64,000 nucleotides of DNA, from assembly GCA_030789695.1 (NCBI GenBank), contig CM061132.1, positions 163,209,442 to 163,273,441 of the forward strand, given 5' to 3'. The notes below the pieces were generated by a model, which searched no databases, had not been told where the DNA came from, and worked only from the letters and a program-made list of their open reading frames with translations. The stretch's first letter is position 1. Every line of letters starts with the position of its first letter. The stretch comes from Scilla litardierei (taxonomy: Eukaryota; Streptophyta; Magnoliopsida; Asparagales; Asparagaceae). Below, one piece after another: positions 1-11,254 of the stretch. The translations under genes were made by a program, and so were the position numbers.

Positions 1-1638
1 TATACGCGATCATCCTCCGGAGCTAATCATTGGTGATGTACACGACAGTCGCCGGACAAGAGGTACTAGCCGTGTCAACTACAAAGATCTTGCCAGGTAT
101 GCTTGTTTTCTCTCTAATGTTGAACCCAAAAGGAAGCTATTGTTGATGAATTCTGGGTTTCGGCCATGCAAGAGAAGTTGAACCAATTTCAACGAAATGA
201 TGTCTGGAGTTTAGTGGAGAGACCTAAAGGAACAATAGTCATCGGAACGAAATGGATCTTCAAGAATAAAACGGATGAGAAGGGAAATGTTACTCGCAAC
301 AAAGCTCGTCTAGTGGCTCAAGGTTATACCCAAGTAGAAGGAATCGACTTTGATGAGACATTTGCTCCAGTCGGTCGTTTCGAATCCATTAGATTACTGC
401 TGGCAGTTGCGTGTAGTCTGAATTTCAAACTACACCAAATGGATGTGAAGAGCGCGTTCTTGAATGGGCTGCTGAATGAAGAAGTATATGTCGAATAACT
501 AAAAGGCTTTACAGATCCTTTTCTTCCGAACCATGTTTACAGGTTGAAGAAGGCGCTTTACGGGTTGAAACAAGCACCGAGGGCCTGGTACGAGAGATTA
601 ATTACATATCTTCTTAAAAGGGGTATGAAAGAGGAGGAGCTGACAAAACCTTATTTGTTCAACGGACAAGATCAAGCGTTATGGTAGCATAGATCTATGT
701 CGATGATATAGTCTTTGGGTCAACATCACAACAGTTGGTACGTGAGTTTATCACCCTCATGCAAAAGGAGTTTGAAATGAGCATGGTAGGTGAGTTGAAT
801 GTATTTCTTGGGCTTCAAGTTAAACAGTGTACAGATGGTCTATTCATATCACAAAGCAAATATGCAATGAACCTTGTTAAGAGATTCGGTCTGGAAAGTG
901 CAAGACATGTATGTACCCCCATGTCCACTTCTGAAAAACTCTCCACGGACGAAGGAGGAAAAGATGTTGAAGTTACCCTATACAGAAAGCATGATAGGCA
1001 GTCTTTCGTATTTGACAGCTAGCAGGCCGGATATCAGCTTTAGTGTCGGAGTTTGTGCCCGCTATCAAGTGTGTCCCAAAGAATCACATATCGTTGCTGT
1101 GAAGAGGATTATCAGGTATGTCAGTAGGACGACAGACTATGGTATATGGTACACCAAGGATACAAACACTCTAATTTTGAGATACAGCGATGCAGACTGG
1201 GCAGGAAATACTGATGATAGAAAGAGCACTACAGGAGGATGATTTTATGTGGGCAACAACCTAGTCTCCTGGTATAGTAAAAAACAGAACTCCATTTCAT
1301 TATCTACGGCAGAGGCTGAGTATATCGCAGCAGGGAGTTGTTGCACTCAGCTCTTATGGATGAAGCAAATGTTGACAGATTATGGATTGGAACAAGGAAC
1401 TCTGACTATTCTATGCGATAATCAGAGTGCTATAAATATCTCCAAGAACCCAGTTCAGCACTCCAGAACAAAACACATCGACATCCGCCATCACTTCATC
1501 AGAGAGTTGGTCGAGAAGAAGTCTCTTGTCATGGAGTATGTAGCTACTGCGAATCAATTAGCGGATATTTTCACGAAGCCCTTAGATTCTGCCAGGTTTG
1601 AAGAATTGCGACAAGCCCTAGGGCTATGTCGTATCTGA
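1..1638 (+). pseudogene. copia reverse transcriptase-RNase H, degenerate
   Basis: The reading frame carries the copia pol order: a linker with PPELIIGDV and NYKDLARY near 20-110, the RT core with KARLVAQGY and DETFAPV (about 300-370) and [10 protein letters not shown] (about 440), the remnant active-site YVDD motif near 700, and the MSMVGELNVFLGLQ segment. RNase H follows from about 1140 to 1638 with YSDADWAG, STAEAEYIA, CDNQSA, HSRTKHIDIRHHF and the terminal ADIFTKPL signature. Breaks seen: a frameshift near 150, a stop at 496-498 where a Gln codon is expected, frameshifts near 680 and 985, and a stop near 1240 at an expected Cys. No full-length enzyme could be made from this copy. Confidence 0.95.
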
Positions 1639-1884
1639 TGTTGAACATTGTGTTGAGAAAATTGTTGCAACATCAGGTTGCAATATTTTGTGGAACGGGC
1701 GGTCAAGTGCTATTGGGTTAGTTATCTTACTAATTACTTTTACCCGTTATTTATATTCTCCTGTTCACTTTCGGTTCCCAAGGCAATATTTTTTCCCTCA
1801 AATCTTTCCAAGATTCTCCAAGCTGTTCTTCTAGGGTTCTTGCCTTCTTCTTGCTCGTGTGGAATTTCCTCTCCTTGTTCAGAT
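1639..1884 (+). other. spacer between pol and the third ORF
   Basis: The RNase H frame stops at 1638, and the next plausible start codon is at 1885. The intervening bases are T-rich and the same frame is open from 1678, so the third ORF could be longer at its N-terminus. I chose 1885 because the protein from there starts with a basic, Ser-rich segment, whereas 1678-1884 reads as low-complexity hydrophobic sequence unlike a coding start. Confidence 0.5.
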
Positions 1885-3293
1885 ATGGCAAGAGATCGTA
1901 AAGAAAAATCATCGCAGACTCCACGACGGTTTTCTCGTCGGACCGCCTCAGCGTGGAACAGTGCTCCCTCGTCCGCTCCTCCTCCAATCAAACGGAAGGG
2001 AGTGATTTCACGTTCTTCGCGTGGGTCCTCCAGTGGTATTACTTCTCCCTCTCAATCCTATGTATCTCACAGTGGCATGCATTCTCTTGGTGATTCGAAT
2101 TTGGAGTTGGTGAGTTTTTCCCTAAATTTTGAAATTCCCCTTCTTCGAAAACCCTTGGAGGATGAATCTTATGATGATGAAGACTTTCCTACACCTGTCA
2201 CGATTCAAGATTGGTTCTGGTATTTACGCAGAACTGGAAGGAGGTTAGACCTCTCTTGGGTAGATGTCTCACACATTCACTTTGATAAACTCATGCGTAT
2301 GAAGATTTTGGGCAAGGTGATGTGTGTGGAAGTGCCCCGAGACCGCAAGATTGTGATTCAAACATGGAATCCAGAAGTTTTCGTGAGAATATCTGAAATT
2401 ATTGACATTTCTGATTCTGACTCATCTGTCTCTGTTGAGAAGACTGAGACTAGGGGGCTGATGAAGCTTCATCTTGCCCCAAGGACACTGAGGGCACAGA
2501 TGACCCATATTCTGAGATGATGGATGAGGATGTTGATCTTGGGGATGGGGTCAATATTGAAGCTGCACATGTTGACCCATCTCAGGAAAAGGAACCTGTT
2601 ATTTCTACTCCGATGTGAGTGGATGATAATGTTCAGAGTTTGCCTGAAGACGGAAATGAATCCATAAGGATGTCTAATGATGTTGTCGGTAGTCATAATG
2701 ACTGTGTTGAAAATATTTCCCTCACGAGTCAAGATAGTCCCTTGTTAAATTTGCCTCGTGTTGATGTTCCTTCAGAATAGATCTCACCTCATGATGGTGT
2801 AGAAGCACATGCTCAGAGGTCGGTTGATGGAGATAACGTTGGGGAAACTCTGAGGTCTATTGAGGTGGAAAATGTTGAAGGCTGTACAATGCCAAATGCT
2901 TCTTCTGAGGCTGGTGTAGATCATGTTGATACCAATGTTGAAGCTATTGTCAAGACTGACTCTTTGCTGTCTAGAGATGAAGTCCCTAATGTTGCACAAA
3001 ATGTTGCAACAATGAATGCAACATGTGAGGCTGCTGCTCCAGATGATACTCCCTTGTCCTATTTCATGCGGAAGGCTCGCTCTGCCCCTAGAAAGCGCTC
3101 TGCTCCTTCAAGTCATACTGATGCTTCTCCTTCCAAGAGGTCCAAGAACTCTGCATCAGGTCCTTCTCGCTCACCCTCGTTTACATCTTCTAATGCATTC
3201 AGTAAAATGTTCTTCGACAAGGCATGTAAGAATAGATGGGCTTTGTACTCCAAGAGATCTCTCCTTCCAGAGAAAGTTCTGAATGTGTCATCA
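1885..3293 (+). pseudogene. env-like third ORF of the copia element, N-terminal part
   Basis: From the ATG at 1885 the frame runs to a TGA at 2518-2520. It encodes a basic Ser/Arg-rich start (MARDRKEKSSQTPRRFSRR), then a folded-looking segment with QDWFWYLRRTGRRLDLSW. After a frameshift, acidic low-complexity sequence continues with stops near 2620 and 2780. A frame open from 2865 to 3296 holds PLSYFMRKARSAPRKRSAP and SPSKRSKNSASGPSRS, two basic Ser/Pro-rich stretches. The hAT element begins at 3294 inside this frame, and its continuation is at 19662. Position after pol in a Sirevirus-like element corresponds to the so-called env-like ORF; no signal peptide or convincing membrane segment is visible, so envelope function is not supported. 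Confidence 0.75.
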
Positions 3294-3706
3294 TAGGGGT
3301 GGAAATTCGGGCCGGCCCGGTCTTATCGGGACATGCCGACCCGGTCCGGTTTTCTTAAAGGACTGGGCCGGCCCAGCCCGATAAGACTTCGGGCCATTTC
3401 GGAGAGGCCCGGGCACGGTCCGATAAAAATTCGGGCCGCCCGGCCCGGTCCTATAGGGTTGAATGAATTATGTATTGTGAAAATATTTTATTTTAGTTTT
3501 AAACACAAACTTGTCGCATATGCTTAAAGATGAATCGAAATGGAGCACGAAAGAAGAGGATTAAGTGGGTAGCATAAGGTGATGTGTCCTACATTGTTTT
3601 CATTTATTTGGCAAGATGAAGTAACATGTTTAGTGGTCCCTTGTCTCTTCTAGGAAACTGAGATCGACCCCCAAGATCCGAAGACATCAAAGCTGTCGAT
3701 GGCGGG
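3294..3706. repeat. left arm of the hAT element
   Basis: This holds the left terminal inverted repeat, then a GC-rich subterminal block (about 3305-3460) made of repeated GGGCCGGCCC, CCCGGTCC and GATAAG units on both strands, and an AT-rich stretch to 3706. No gene is visible. The LTR of the next inserted element starts at 3707. Confidence 0.85.
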
Positions 3707-5543
3707 TGATTCGGGTTCAATATTACATATTTAACCCCCCATTTAGCCCTATTTTGTGCTCATGTGATGCTACATTGTTCTCTAATTCATACGTATTTTG
3801 TACACAATTATTTATTAGAGAAAACACTTAATTTGAGCACAAAACAGTAACTAAAGGACTATTTCTGCACTTTTTATATTTTTCCTAGCTTGGTCTCGAT
3901 CTCACGATTCCAACGACTATTTATTTGTATTTTTCTGAGATCTGTGCTAATTACTATGAATTTTTAAATGCAGAATACCCATTAAATAGGGAAATACACT
4001 CAAAATACGAAATATACGGTCGCCGGCCAATCAAATAGCGACACGTGGCACTAATCTGGCCTTTCCCGCTCCATCGGACGACGATCAGAAGCTGGCAACG
4101 CGGAAATTCATCTACCGTTCGATGCGATCGAACGCCCACAACTCGCCCGCTCGAACGCTGATCGCAGTGGAGAGCGGCGATAGATCGAGAGACATGGCAG
4201 CGCGTGGACGGTCGATTGGAGATCTGACGGTTCGCATCAAACACAAATTTGAATCGTTTACGGGGCGACGTGGCGTAGTGACAAGCGTTGGATCAACATC
4301 CAACGATCAACAATCAACCCGAAGCGGAGTCGGTCGAGATCGAAGCAGCGGGCGCAGGCTGCATCCCTTAGGCGACGTGGCAAGATCCTATCTACCCATT
4401 TCAAGATCGAACGGACGAGAGAGACCCTGACTTCGATTCGGAGTAGGGTGGAGCGCGAAATGTAAAGCGCACGTGGCGGCCTATAGTCAGATCCCGCTGC
4501 GATGTGCGGTCGAGAATTGCAGCGGTCGTGGGTCGGGTTTTAAGCGTTATTGGGTACGGGTTTAGACCCGTTAGCACGACTTAAACCCGCAATCTCTTTA
4601 TTTAAGCGTATTCTAGGGTTTTTGAGCGTATACAACCAGTTTGGGGCGTATTTTGGGCGTATTGGAGGCTCTAGGAGCCGTATTCCGCCAGGGAAAAATT
4701 CTGTAAAATTCCAGAGGCTATTTTATTATTTCCAGAGAGTTTTGGTGTCCATCTTGGAAGATTTGGTGATAGAATTATAAACTTCTACTCCGTATTTTGG
4801 TGTTTTTCATCGTATTTTGCTATTAGATCAATGTATTTTGCTATGAACCTTGATTATTCTTGCATTATGAGTAGCTAAAACTTATTTGTGCATGGTATGG
4901 AGTAGTTAGGGGATGTGATTTGTGTTAGTTTGGTTGTATTCCTTGTGCTTAATCGTTAAACGTCGCTAAAGTTGTAGTTTTTGTTGTTAAATCGTCTTTT
5001 TCATCTTCCAAAAGAAGTGATTGAGAGCATGATCGCCCCAAAAGGGTGAGCTTTGATCTCTCCAAAAGAGAGTTTCATACCGTAGTTGTAAGATTATAAC
5101 TTTAGCAATGATTTTATTCAAATTGTGCTTTAACCCCCAAAAGGGCATCTTCCGATGAATTGCTCCCAAAAGGAGAATTCATTGAGTTATATTGGGTATT
5201 TTCCGGTGAATTGCTCTCAAAAAGAGAATTCATTGTGTGTTATATCCGTCAACCAAGTTAATACGAATCATTGATCCTAACGAACCCATACCATGTGCAA
5301 ACTTTTTGTCGATACTTTCATACACTTTTCTTTGTTCACATTGTTCGCACATCACCATCACGCACTTTCACACTATCACCGTCATCATTGTTGAAGTGGT
5401 TAGTTTCTTTTCGTAGGATTTCTATTTGATTTGAGCTGTGATTGCAACAGATTTTCTCCTGAGGATTCGACATCTGGACTCCCAGATTATATTACTTGTA
5501 CGGACTCTTACGCTTGAGAGAAGCACCTTTTTCGGAGCCACCA
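3707..5543 (+). repeat. 5' LTR of the gag-only element
   Basis: The 1837-bp LTR begins TGATTCGG and ends CACCA just before a short spacer and the primer site. It matches the 3' LTR (7832-8697 plus 18343-19332) closely in its first half and less so near 4800-5000. Between about 5006 and 5235 it has six short hairpin-like palindromes of the form YYYY-AAAA-RRRR, for example CTCTCCAAAAGAGAG and GCTCCCAAAAGGAG. Confidence 0.88.
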
Positions 5544-5549
5544 AGTTTT

Positions 5550-5567
5550 TGGCGCCGTTGCCAGGGA
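5550..5567 (+). promoter_or_regulatory. primer binding site, tRNA-Asp type
   Basis: TGGCGCCGTTGCC lies six bases after the LTR end and matches the primer site typical of plant Athila/Tat elements, which pairs with the 3' end of tRNA-Asp. Confidence 0.8.
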
Positions 5568-5681
5568 GGAATGGTTTGTGCCTACGGTTTATTTTAATTT
5601 AGAAGACCTTCGGTGAGATCTTTCCACTTTACTGTACATAAACTTTTTTTATTTATTTTTATTTTTTAAAAAATAGAGTAT

Positions 5682-6794
5682 ATGAATTTCTATTGCACAA
5701 ACAATCTGTATGATGCAAGGTATGCTAACACACACAAACATAGGATGGAGAAGCTCAAGATCGTTAATTTTAATCAAACTGACTGTGAAACTTTCTTTCA
5801 GGCCTGGAGGAGTTTCATAGATATAGTATCGAGCTATCCGCGGCATGTGTACACAAATGAAGAGCTTATGGAGTCCTTCCTAGAGGGACTACGACCACAG
5901 CTGCAGGAATTCTTGGGAGGCATGAAGCCGACAGAGGCGTGGGAATACATGGAGTCTCTGCAAGAAAATGAAGAAACCATGGAAGAGATTTCAGAGTGCG
6001 ATTCAACGGAGCCTTCGTGCCTCGATCAAGGGGAGCAAAGCGTAGACGTACCTTTGCAATCCTTGAAAGAGGAAGTTTACCTGATTATTCAGACACAGGA
6101 GGCCACATCCCATCAATTCCAAGAGAATTTCCTTGCTCGGAGTCGGCAGATTCAGAAATCCTTTGAAAATCTTACTCTGATTACCACTTGCTTAGAAGAA
6201 AATAATTCTTTTGAAATTCAACTTCGAGAATCTAATAAGAATTTATCTTCTATTGCGGGAAAATCGAGCAAGCCATGTCACGTTGAGGACACAAATGAAA
6301 ATATCTACATGGCAGAAAGTGTGTGCAAAAGAGAGGATGAGCTAGCAATTTTGGATGAACGAGAGGAGGAGACAGCTAGGGACAAGGGTTTTGAGATTAT
6401 CGCCATGGAGTCAGAACCATGCCCTCCTCCAGTTTTGTCCCAAAATTATTTACCCCTCTCCCCATTGATCGAGCATCATACCGAGAGTAGTGCATATCTT
6501 TCAGGGAGTAGTCGTCAACTTGCTTTAATTTATCTCAACTATTTTGATGACTACATTTGGAATATTTTTGTTGAAAGGAACTTTAAACTAATTTGGACTG
6601 ACATAACTCATCTCTTGCAGGACATTGGTAAACAAGTTATAGAGATGCTTGGAGTTGTGTTGCTGGGGTTCAATTTAGCTTCTGGAGGAAAAATAATCAC
6701 CGAGGATCGCAAGGAGCAAATTGAACAACTTCCTCCACAATTAAAGATTCGAGATCCGTCATTTGATCACGGTGTGTTTTTTCCAGTAGTGTAG
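5682..6794 (+). CDS. gag-like protein of the non-autonomous element
   Basis: An uninterrupted 370-residue ORF follows the primer site by about 115 bp. Residues 25-90 resemble the core of plant gypsy capsid proteins (Retrotrans_gag): the spacing of FFQAWRSF, a proline-histidine turn, ELMESFLEGLRP and LGGM fits that fold. The middle and C-terminus are acidic and Glu/Gln-rich, probably helical, and I see no CCHC zinc knuckle. The last 60 residues are Leu/Ile-rich. The likely role is a structural particle protein packaging its own RNA, with enzymes supplied in trans. The frame is intact although the element is old enough to carry a nested insertion. The ATG at 5682 was chosen as the first in frame; an internal Met about 22 codons later is an alternative. 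Confidence 0.7.
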   Translation: MNFYCTNNLYDARYANTHKHRMEKLKIVNFNQTDCETFFQAWRSFIDIVSSYPRHVYTNEELMESFLEGLRPQLQEFLGGMKPTEAWEYMESLQENEETMEEISECDSTEPSCLDQGEQSVDVPLQSLKEEVYLIIQTQEATSHQFQENFLARSRQIQKSFENLTLITTCLEENNSFEIQLRESNKNLSSIAGKSSKPCHVEDTNENIYMAESVCKREDELAILDEREEETARDKGFEIIAMESEPCPPPVLSQNYLPLSPLIEHHTESSAYLSGSSRQLALIYLNYFDDYIWNIFVERNFKLIWTDITHLLQDIGKQVIEMLGVVLLGFNLASGGKIITEDRKEQIEQLPPQLKIRDPSFDHGVFFPVV

Positions 6795-7831
6795 ATTTTA
6801 AATGCTTTCTAGGTTGCTTGCTTGAATAAACTTGTACCCCTTTCGACATTGAGGACAATGTCCATCTTTAGTTGGGGGGTGTGTATGAGACCTTATGATT
6901 TTTTTTGAGATGAATAAATCACCAAATCTCATCTTTTAAAACTCCTTCGTATGCCACAAATGCGGATGATTACACATTGATTGTGTTCTAAAAATTGTTT
7001 ATGGCTTGATTAAATTATTTTCCTTCATGGAATTACCGTTAATATGCTATTCATGAAAATTTTCAATTTCCATGATTAATATCTCGAAATAGTTTGAATT
7101 TATTTCATGCATGCTAATGTGATGAAAAAGCTTAAGTATACACGATTTATAAGAATAGTCTTCAAGTTGAAGAGTAATTTGGCCATTGTTGTTGATGTTT
7201 ATGATTCAAAGAATGGGTGTTGAGTTGCTTAAAAAATGGAAAAAAAAAAGAAAAGAAAAGAAGAAAAAAATGAAGAAACATGAATGAAAAAAATGAATGA
7301 ATAAGGATGTCACCAATAAATAACTTGGTTGGCTCGAGTAGTACAGTCCGAGGGGTCCTTTTTGGCCTAATGCCCTATTATCGTCTGATTTGGGAGCCAT
7401 TGACAGGAAACTCAATCATTTGATGGAGCGATCCAAGTTATACATTTTTCTGCGAATGTTGCTTGATGCGCGTTACGCGGAACTAATAAAAGAAAAGAAG
7501 TGGCGAATAAACTAAGCAACCTCAATACCCATGACTTGAACGATCTTTGTGAGATGCCAATTCCTTGGAAACAAGAAAACTAGAGAAAAACGACGTGTTA
7601 TACTTTCGCTTGCGCAAAACGATGCTTGCATGTTATTTATTCAAACTAAACTAGAGAAAATATCATGTGGTTAATTTTGTTCATGGATGTTGTATATTGA
7701 TAGTCTAGATCATGTTGGAAAGCGTATTATTGAGCCATGCCATAAGCGATTGATAGAATTTATTGTTTTATTGATCATCCGTATTAATCGCTCTTTTTGC
7801 TAGAGACTAGCAAAACGCTAGTTGGGGGGTG
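6795..7831 (+). other. 3' noncoding region and polypurine tract of the gag-only element
   Basis: This AT-rich stretch of about 1 kb holds no gene. Near 6848-6885 is the Athila-type ATTGAGGACAATGT box followed by TTAGTTGGGGGGTGTG. At 7819-7831 a second AGTTGGGGGGTG lies directly before the 3' LTR and is the best polypurine tract. A short run of A/G-rich simple sequence spans about 7235-7300. Confidence 0.65.
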
Positions 7832-8697
7832 TGATTCGGGTTCAATATTACATATTTAACCCCCCATTTAGCCCTATTTTGTGCTCATGTGATGCTACAT
7901 TGTTCTCTAATTCATACGTATTTTGTACACAATTATTTATTAGAGAAAACACTTAATTTAAGCACAAAACAGTAATTAAAGGACTATTTCTGCACTTTTT
8001 ATATTTTTCCTAGCTTGGTCTCGATCTCACGATTCCAACGACTATTTATTTGTATTTTTTTGAGATCTATGCTAATTACTATGAATTTTTAAATGCAGAA
8101 TACCCATTAAATGGGGAAATACACTCAAAATACGAAATATACGGTCGCCGGCCAATCAAATAGCGACACGTGGCACTAATCTGGCCTTTCCCGCTCCATC
8201 GGACGACGATCAGAAGCTGGCAACGCGGAAATTCATCTACCGTTCGATGCGATCGAACGGCCCACAACTCGACCGCTCGAACGCTGATCGCAGCGGAGAG
8301 CGGCGATAGATCGGGAGACGTGGCAGCGCGTGGACGGTCGATTGGAGATCGGACGGTTCGCATCAAACACAAATTCGAATCGTTTACGGGGCGACGTGGC
8401 GTAGTGACAAGCGTTGGATCAACATCCAACGATCAGCAATCAACCCGAAGCGGAGTCGGTCGAGATCGAAGCAGCGGGCGCAGGCTGCATCCCTTAGGCG
8501 ACGTGGCGAGATCCTATCCACCCATTTCAAGATCGAACGGACGAGAGAGACCCCGACTTCGATTGGGAGTAGGGTGGAGCGCGAAATGTAAAGCGCACGT
8601 GGCGGCCTATAGTCAGATCCCGCTGCGATGTGCGGTCGAGAATTGCAGCGGTCGTGGGTCGGGTTTTAAGCGTTATTGGGTACGGGTTTAGACCCGT
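7832..8697 (+). repeat. 3' LTR of the gag-only element, first part
   Basis: It matches 3707-4572 with few differences and stops at the CCCGT target site of the Tekay element (8693-8697). It resumes at 18338 after that element. Confidence 0.9.
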
Positions 8698-11111
8698 TGT
8701 AACGAATGGTTTTCATGTATTTGGATTAGCTATATTATATTATATGTTTTGGTGGATTTTCTCCTTATGCGTGGTTTTTGTCTCCGTAGCTTTCATTTTC
8801 GATCGTTTCGTCGCGTTCTCCTATCTTCTTCCGTTGATCGTCGATTTCGGAGTAAGTCATTCGTGACGGGCTTCATATCGGTCATATCTTATTGTTAGAT
8901 CAAGCCTAGGAGTCTTAGGAATCGATCCCGGAGCTTCGCGCTCCATTTCGGAACTTTTGGTGCACGTTAGCTGGTACAAGAAGGGGAACCGACCGACTAG
9001 ATGACGATTTAGTCGGTCGGCAAACCTTCATGGACCGACTAGTGGGCTTTGTAAATTATTCAGGAGTTAATGTTTCTCGTTAGTCAGTCTAAGAACATTT
9101 GTCGACCGACTAGGTTGCAAACTAGTCGGTCAGCAATCGTTCTTTAACCGACTAACTCTATGTTCATTTTTGATGCCAAGTACTATTCATTCTTAGTCGG
9201 TCTAAGAACGTTCATCGACCGACTAGATGACAAAATAGTCGGTCAGTAGTTGTTCTTTGACCGACTAAATCTAAATCCTATTTTTGTACAGGAGTTACTG
9301 TTTGGACTTAGTTGGTCTGCGTTGGTCAACCGACCGACTAGTTCCCAAACTAGTCGGTCAGTGGTTGTTCTTTGACCGACTAACTAGTGTCGAACCCCTA
9401 ATTTCTGGGCAGCCGCCGGCTGTGCCTATTTAAACCCCCCAAACGTTTTCTTTTCTTCTTTGACTTCTCCTGAGCCTCCTTCTTCCCCAAATCACTCTCC
9501 AACATTTCCCCAAGCCATTCCTTCCCCTCTTGGAGTTTCCCTCTCTATTTTGGTCTACCACCATGCCCTAGGTCATCTCCAACCCCCAAAAACCCCCAAA
9601 ACCCCATTTCTCCAGATTTTCCCCATCCATTCCAGATCTGAACCCTAGGTTCCCGGATCATTTCTTCCGTTGCCGTGCTTGCTCGGTATCGTTCTTCCGC
9701 TTCCGATACAGTAATAAATCGATCTCTTGATATTCTCGTAGCCCATTTGTGTTTTTGTGAAACCTTAATAAAACTAGGTTGGATGTTGTTCTAATGTTGT
9801 TTTGCCATGGAAGCGATCTCTTTTCCGTAGCTAGCATTTGTGTGACGGCCTCGTTGATCGTCATCCTCGGTGCTAGGCAAGTGAAACTTGCCACTTAGGG
9901 TTTTGGGCCATGTCTTAGGCCATTTGCTTGTTGTAGGCGTAAAAGAGACTAGGCGACGAAATGATACTCGCCTAGGCACAATTTCAGGAACTAGCTTGAC
10001 AACGAAGCTAGGACCGTCATTTATCATGTTGCATAACTATCATGTCATGTTTAATTTTGATTAACGGTACGCGAATTAATTGTCATCCATGATATCCATG
10101 TTGTATGTCGCATTCGTAGCACATGCTACAATACTTGTGTTTCCTGGCCCATGTTCCAGAAGCGGGCTACGTGAGTTGGTTGATAGCCAATGCCCGATCT
10201 ACTTGTTTACCGGCTAGGCACTTGCGTTGCAGGCATAACCCTACGCCATACTTGTTAAATACACTTCCTGGCTCATGTTCCAGAAGCGAGCATTCCGTGT
10301 TCGGGGTAATTCCCTGGCTCGATACACGTGGAGGGGTAGAGATAAACGGTCACTTGAGCTTAGGAGTTGGCCCGATCAGCCACTCTAGCCAACAGGCGGA
10401 ATCTCTGTGCACAACTTGTTTACTTGACTTGTTCACTTGACGTGAACCACTTGACTTGTACTTGTCCGTGTTTTACTTGTTATCCATGACATACTTGCTA
10501 CTTGTACTTCCCTTTACTAGTCACTTCCATACTATACTTGCCATGCCATGCATCATACTATAACTGCTAGGTTGCTAGTTTACCTTACTTTCAGTTTCCT
10601 TGCCCAAGTCTTTTAGACTTGCTGACATGTGCCCCTTTACTCTTTTGGGTGACACATGTTAGATCCCGAGCCTGAGTCCGTTGTTGAGGACGAGGTGTTT
10701 GCGGACGCCATGCCCGAGTCTGTGTTTGGCGAGGAGTACGTGGACACTGGGGACCAGTCCTAGTGTCTTCGTTGAGCTTTCCCCTCTTTGTTTTAGACTG
10801 CTGTAGTTTTCAGTGCGCAGCACATATACTCTGTTTACGTTTGTCTTTGTTTGGCCTTGTTCTGGGCCTTTTAGACTCTTTCTTTTAGCCTGGTGGCTTT
10901 TCTGGATGTTGAACTTAATTTTAATGTTGGACAATTTCTGAGATTGAGATTTTGTTTCTGTCTCTCCTTGTGTTATTATTGTTATTCCGTTTGTGGTTAC
11001 AGGGACCTGCTTATGTTTTATTGACGCTTATCGGGTTTGGGGCTTCACAGCTCCACTCTCGTGCGGACCTTTTCACGTCTCGCCTCCATTTTAGGGAAGC
11101 GGGGCGTGACA
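8698..11111 (+). repeat. 5' LTR of the Tekay element
   Basis: It is the same length as the 3' LTR with scattered substitutions. Between about 8988 and 9390 lies a cluster of alternating CCGACTAG and CTAGTCGG units, mostly in inverted pairs that could form hairpins. A TATTTAAA box at about 9427 followed by C-rich sequence is the probable promoter. The 10400-10540 part is rich in repeated ACTTG words. Confidence 0.95.
9425..9435 (+). promoter_or_regulatory. candidate TATA box of the Tekay LTR
   Basis: CCTATTTAAACCCC lies just after the palindrome cluster and before a pyrimidine-rich leader, a layout common in plant LTR promoters. The same box recurs in the 3' LTR near 16652. Confidence 0.55.
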
Positions 11112-11254
11112 GGTTTTGTTGGTGGCCCATGCAGGTCCCTTCTGTAACTGTGATTATCGGAATAACGATAATAATATTAGAATGTCCAATAAACTAAGTT
11201 CGACGTCCGAGTCATAAGCTATGAGTCTAATTGTTTCGTTTTCTGTGTCATTAG
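11112..11254 (+). other. Tekay leader between 5' LTR and gag
   Basis: Sequence after the LTR starts GGTTTTGTTGGTGGCCCATG. The usual chromovirus primer site TGGTATCAGAGC is not present here, so the primer tRNA is not identified. The leader ends four bases after a TTAG and the gag start codon follows at 11255. Confidence 0.6.

Noticed and set aside
1678..1884. Signal peptide or membrane segment at the start of the copia third ORF
   Set aside because: The hydrophobic stretch lies upstream of the most plausible start codon and is T-rich noncoding-like sequence; evidence for an envelope protein is insufficient.
8988..9390. Regularly spaced short repeats that superficially look like a CRISPR array
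   Set aside because: Repeats are only 8-10 bp, inverted in pairs, unevenly spaced, repeated in both LTRs of a eukaryotic retrotransposon, and without cas genes.
11112..11140. Possible unusual primer binding site after the Tekay 5' LTR
   Set aside because: The sequence GGTTTTGTTGGTGGCCC could pair with some tRNA, but I cannot match it to a known primer tRNA with confidence, so I left the primer unassigned.
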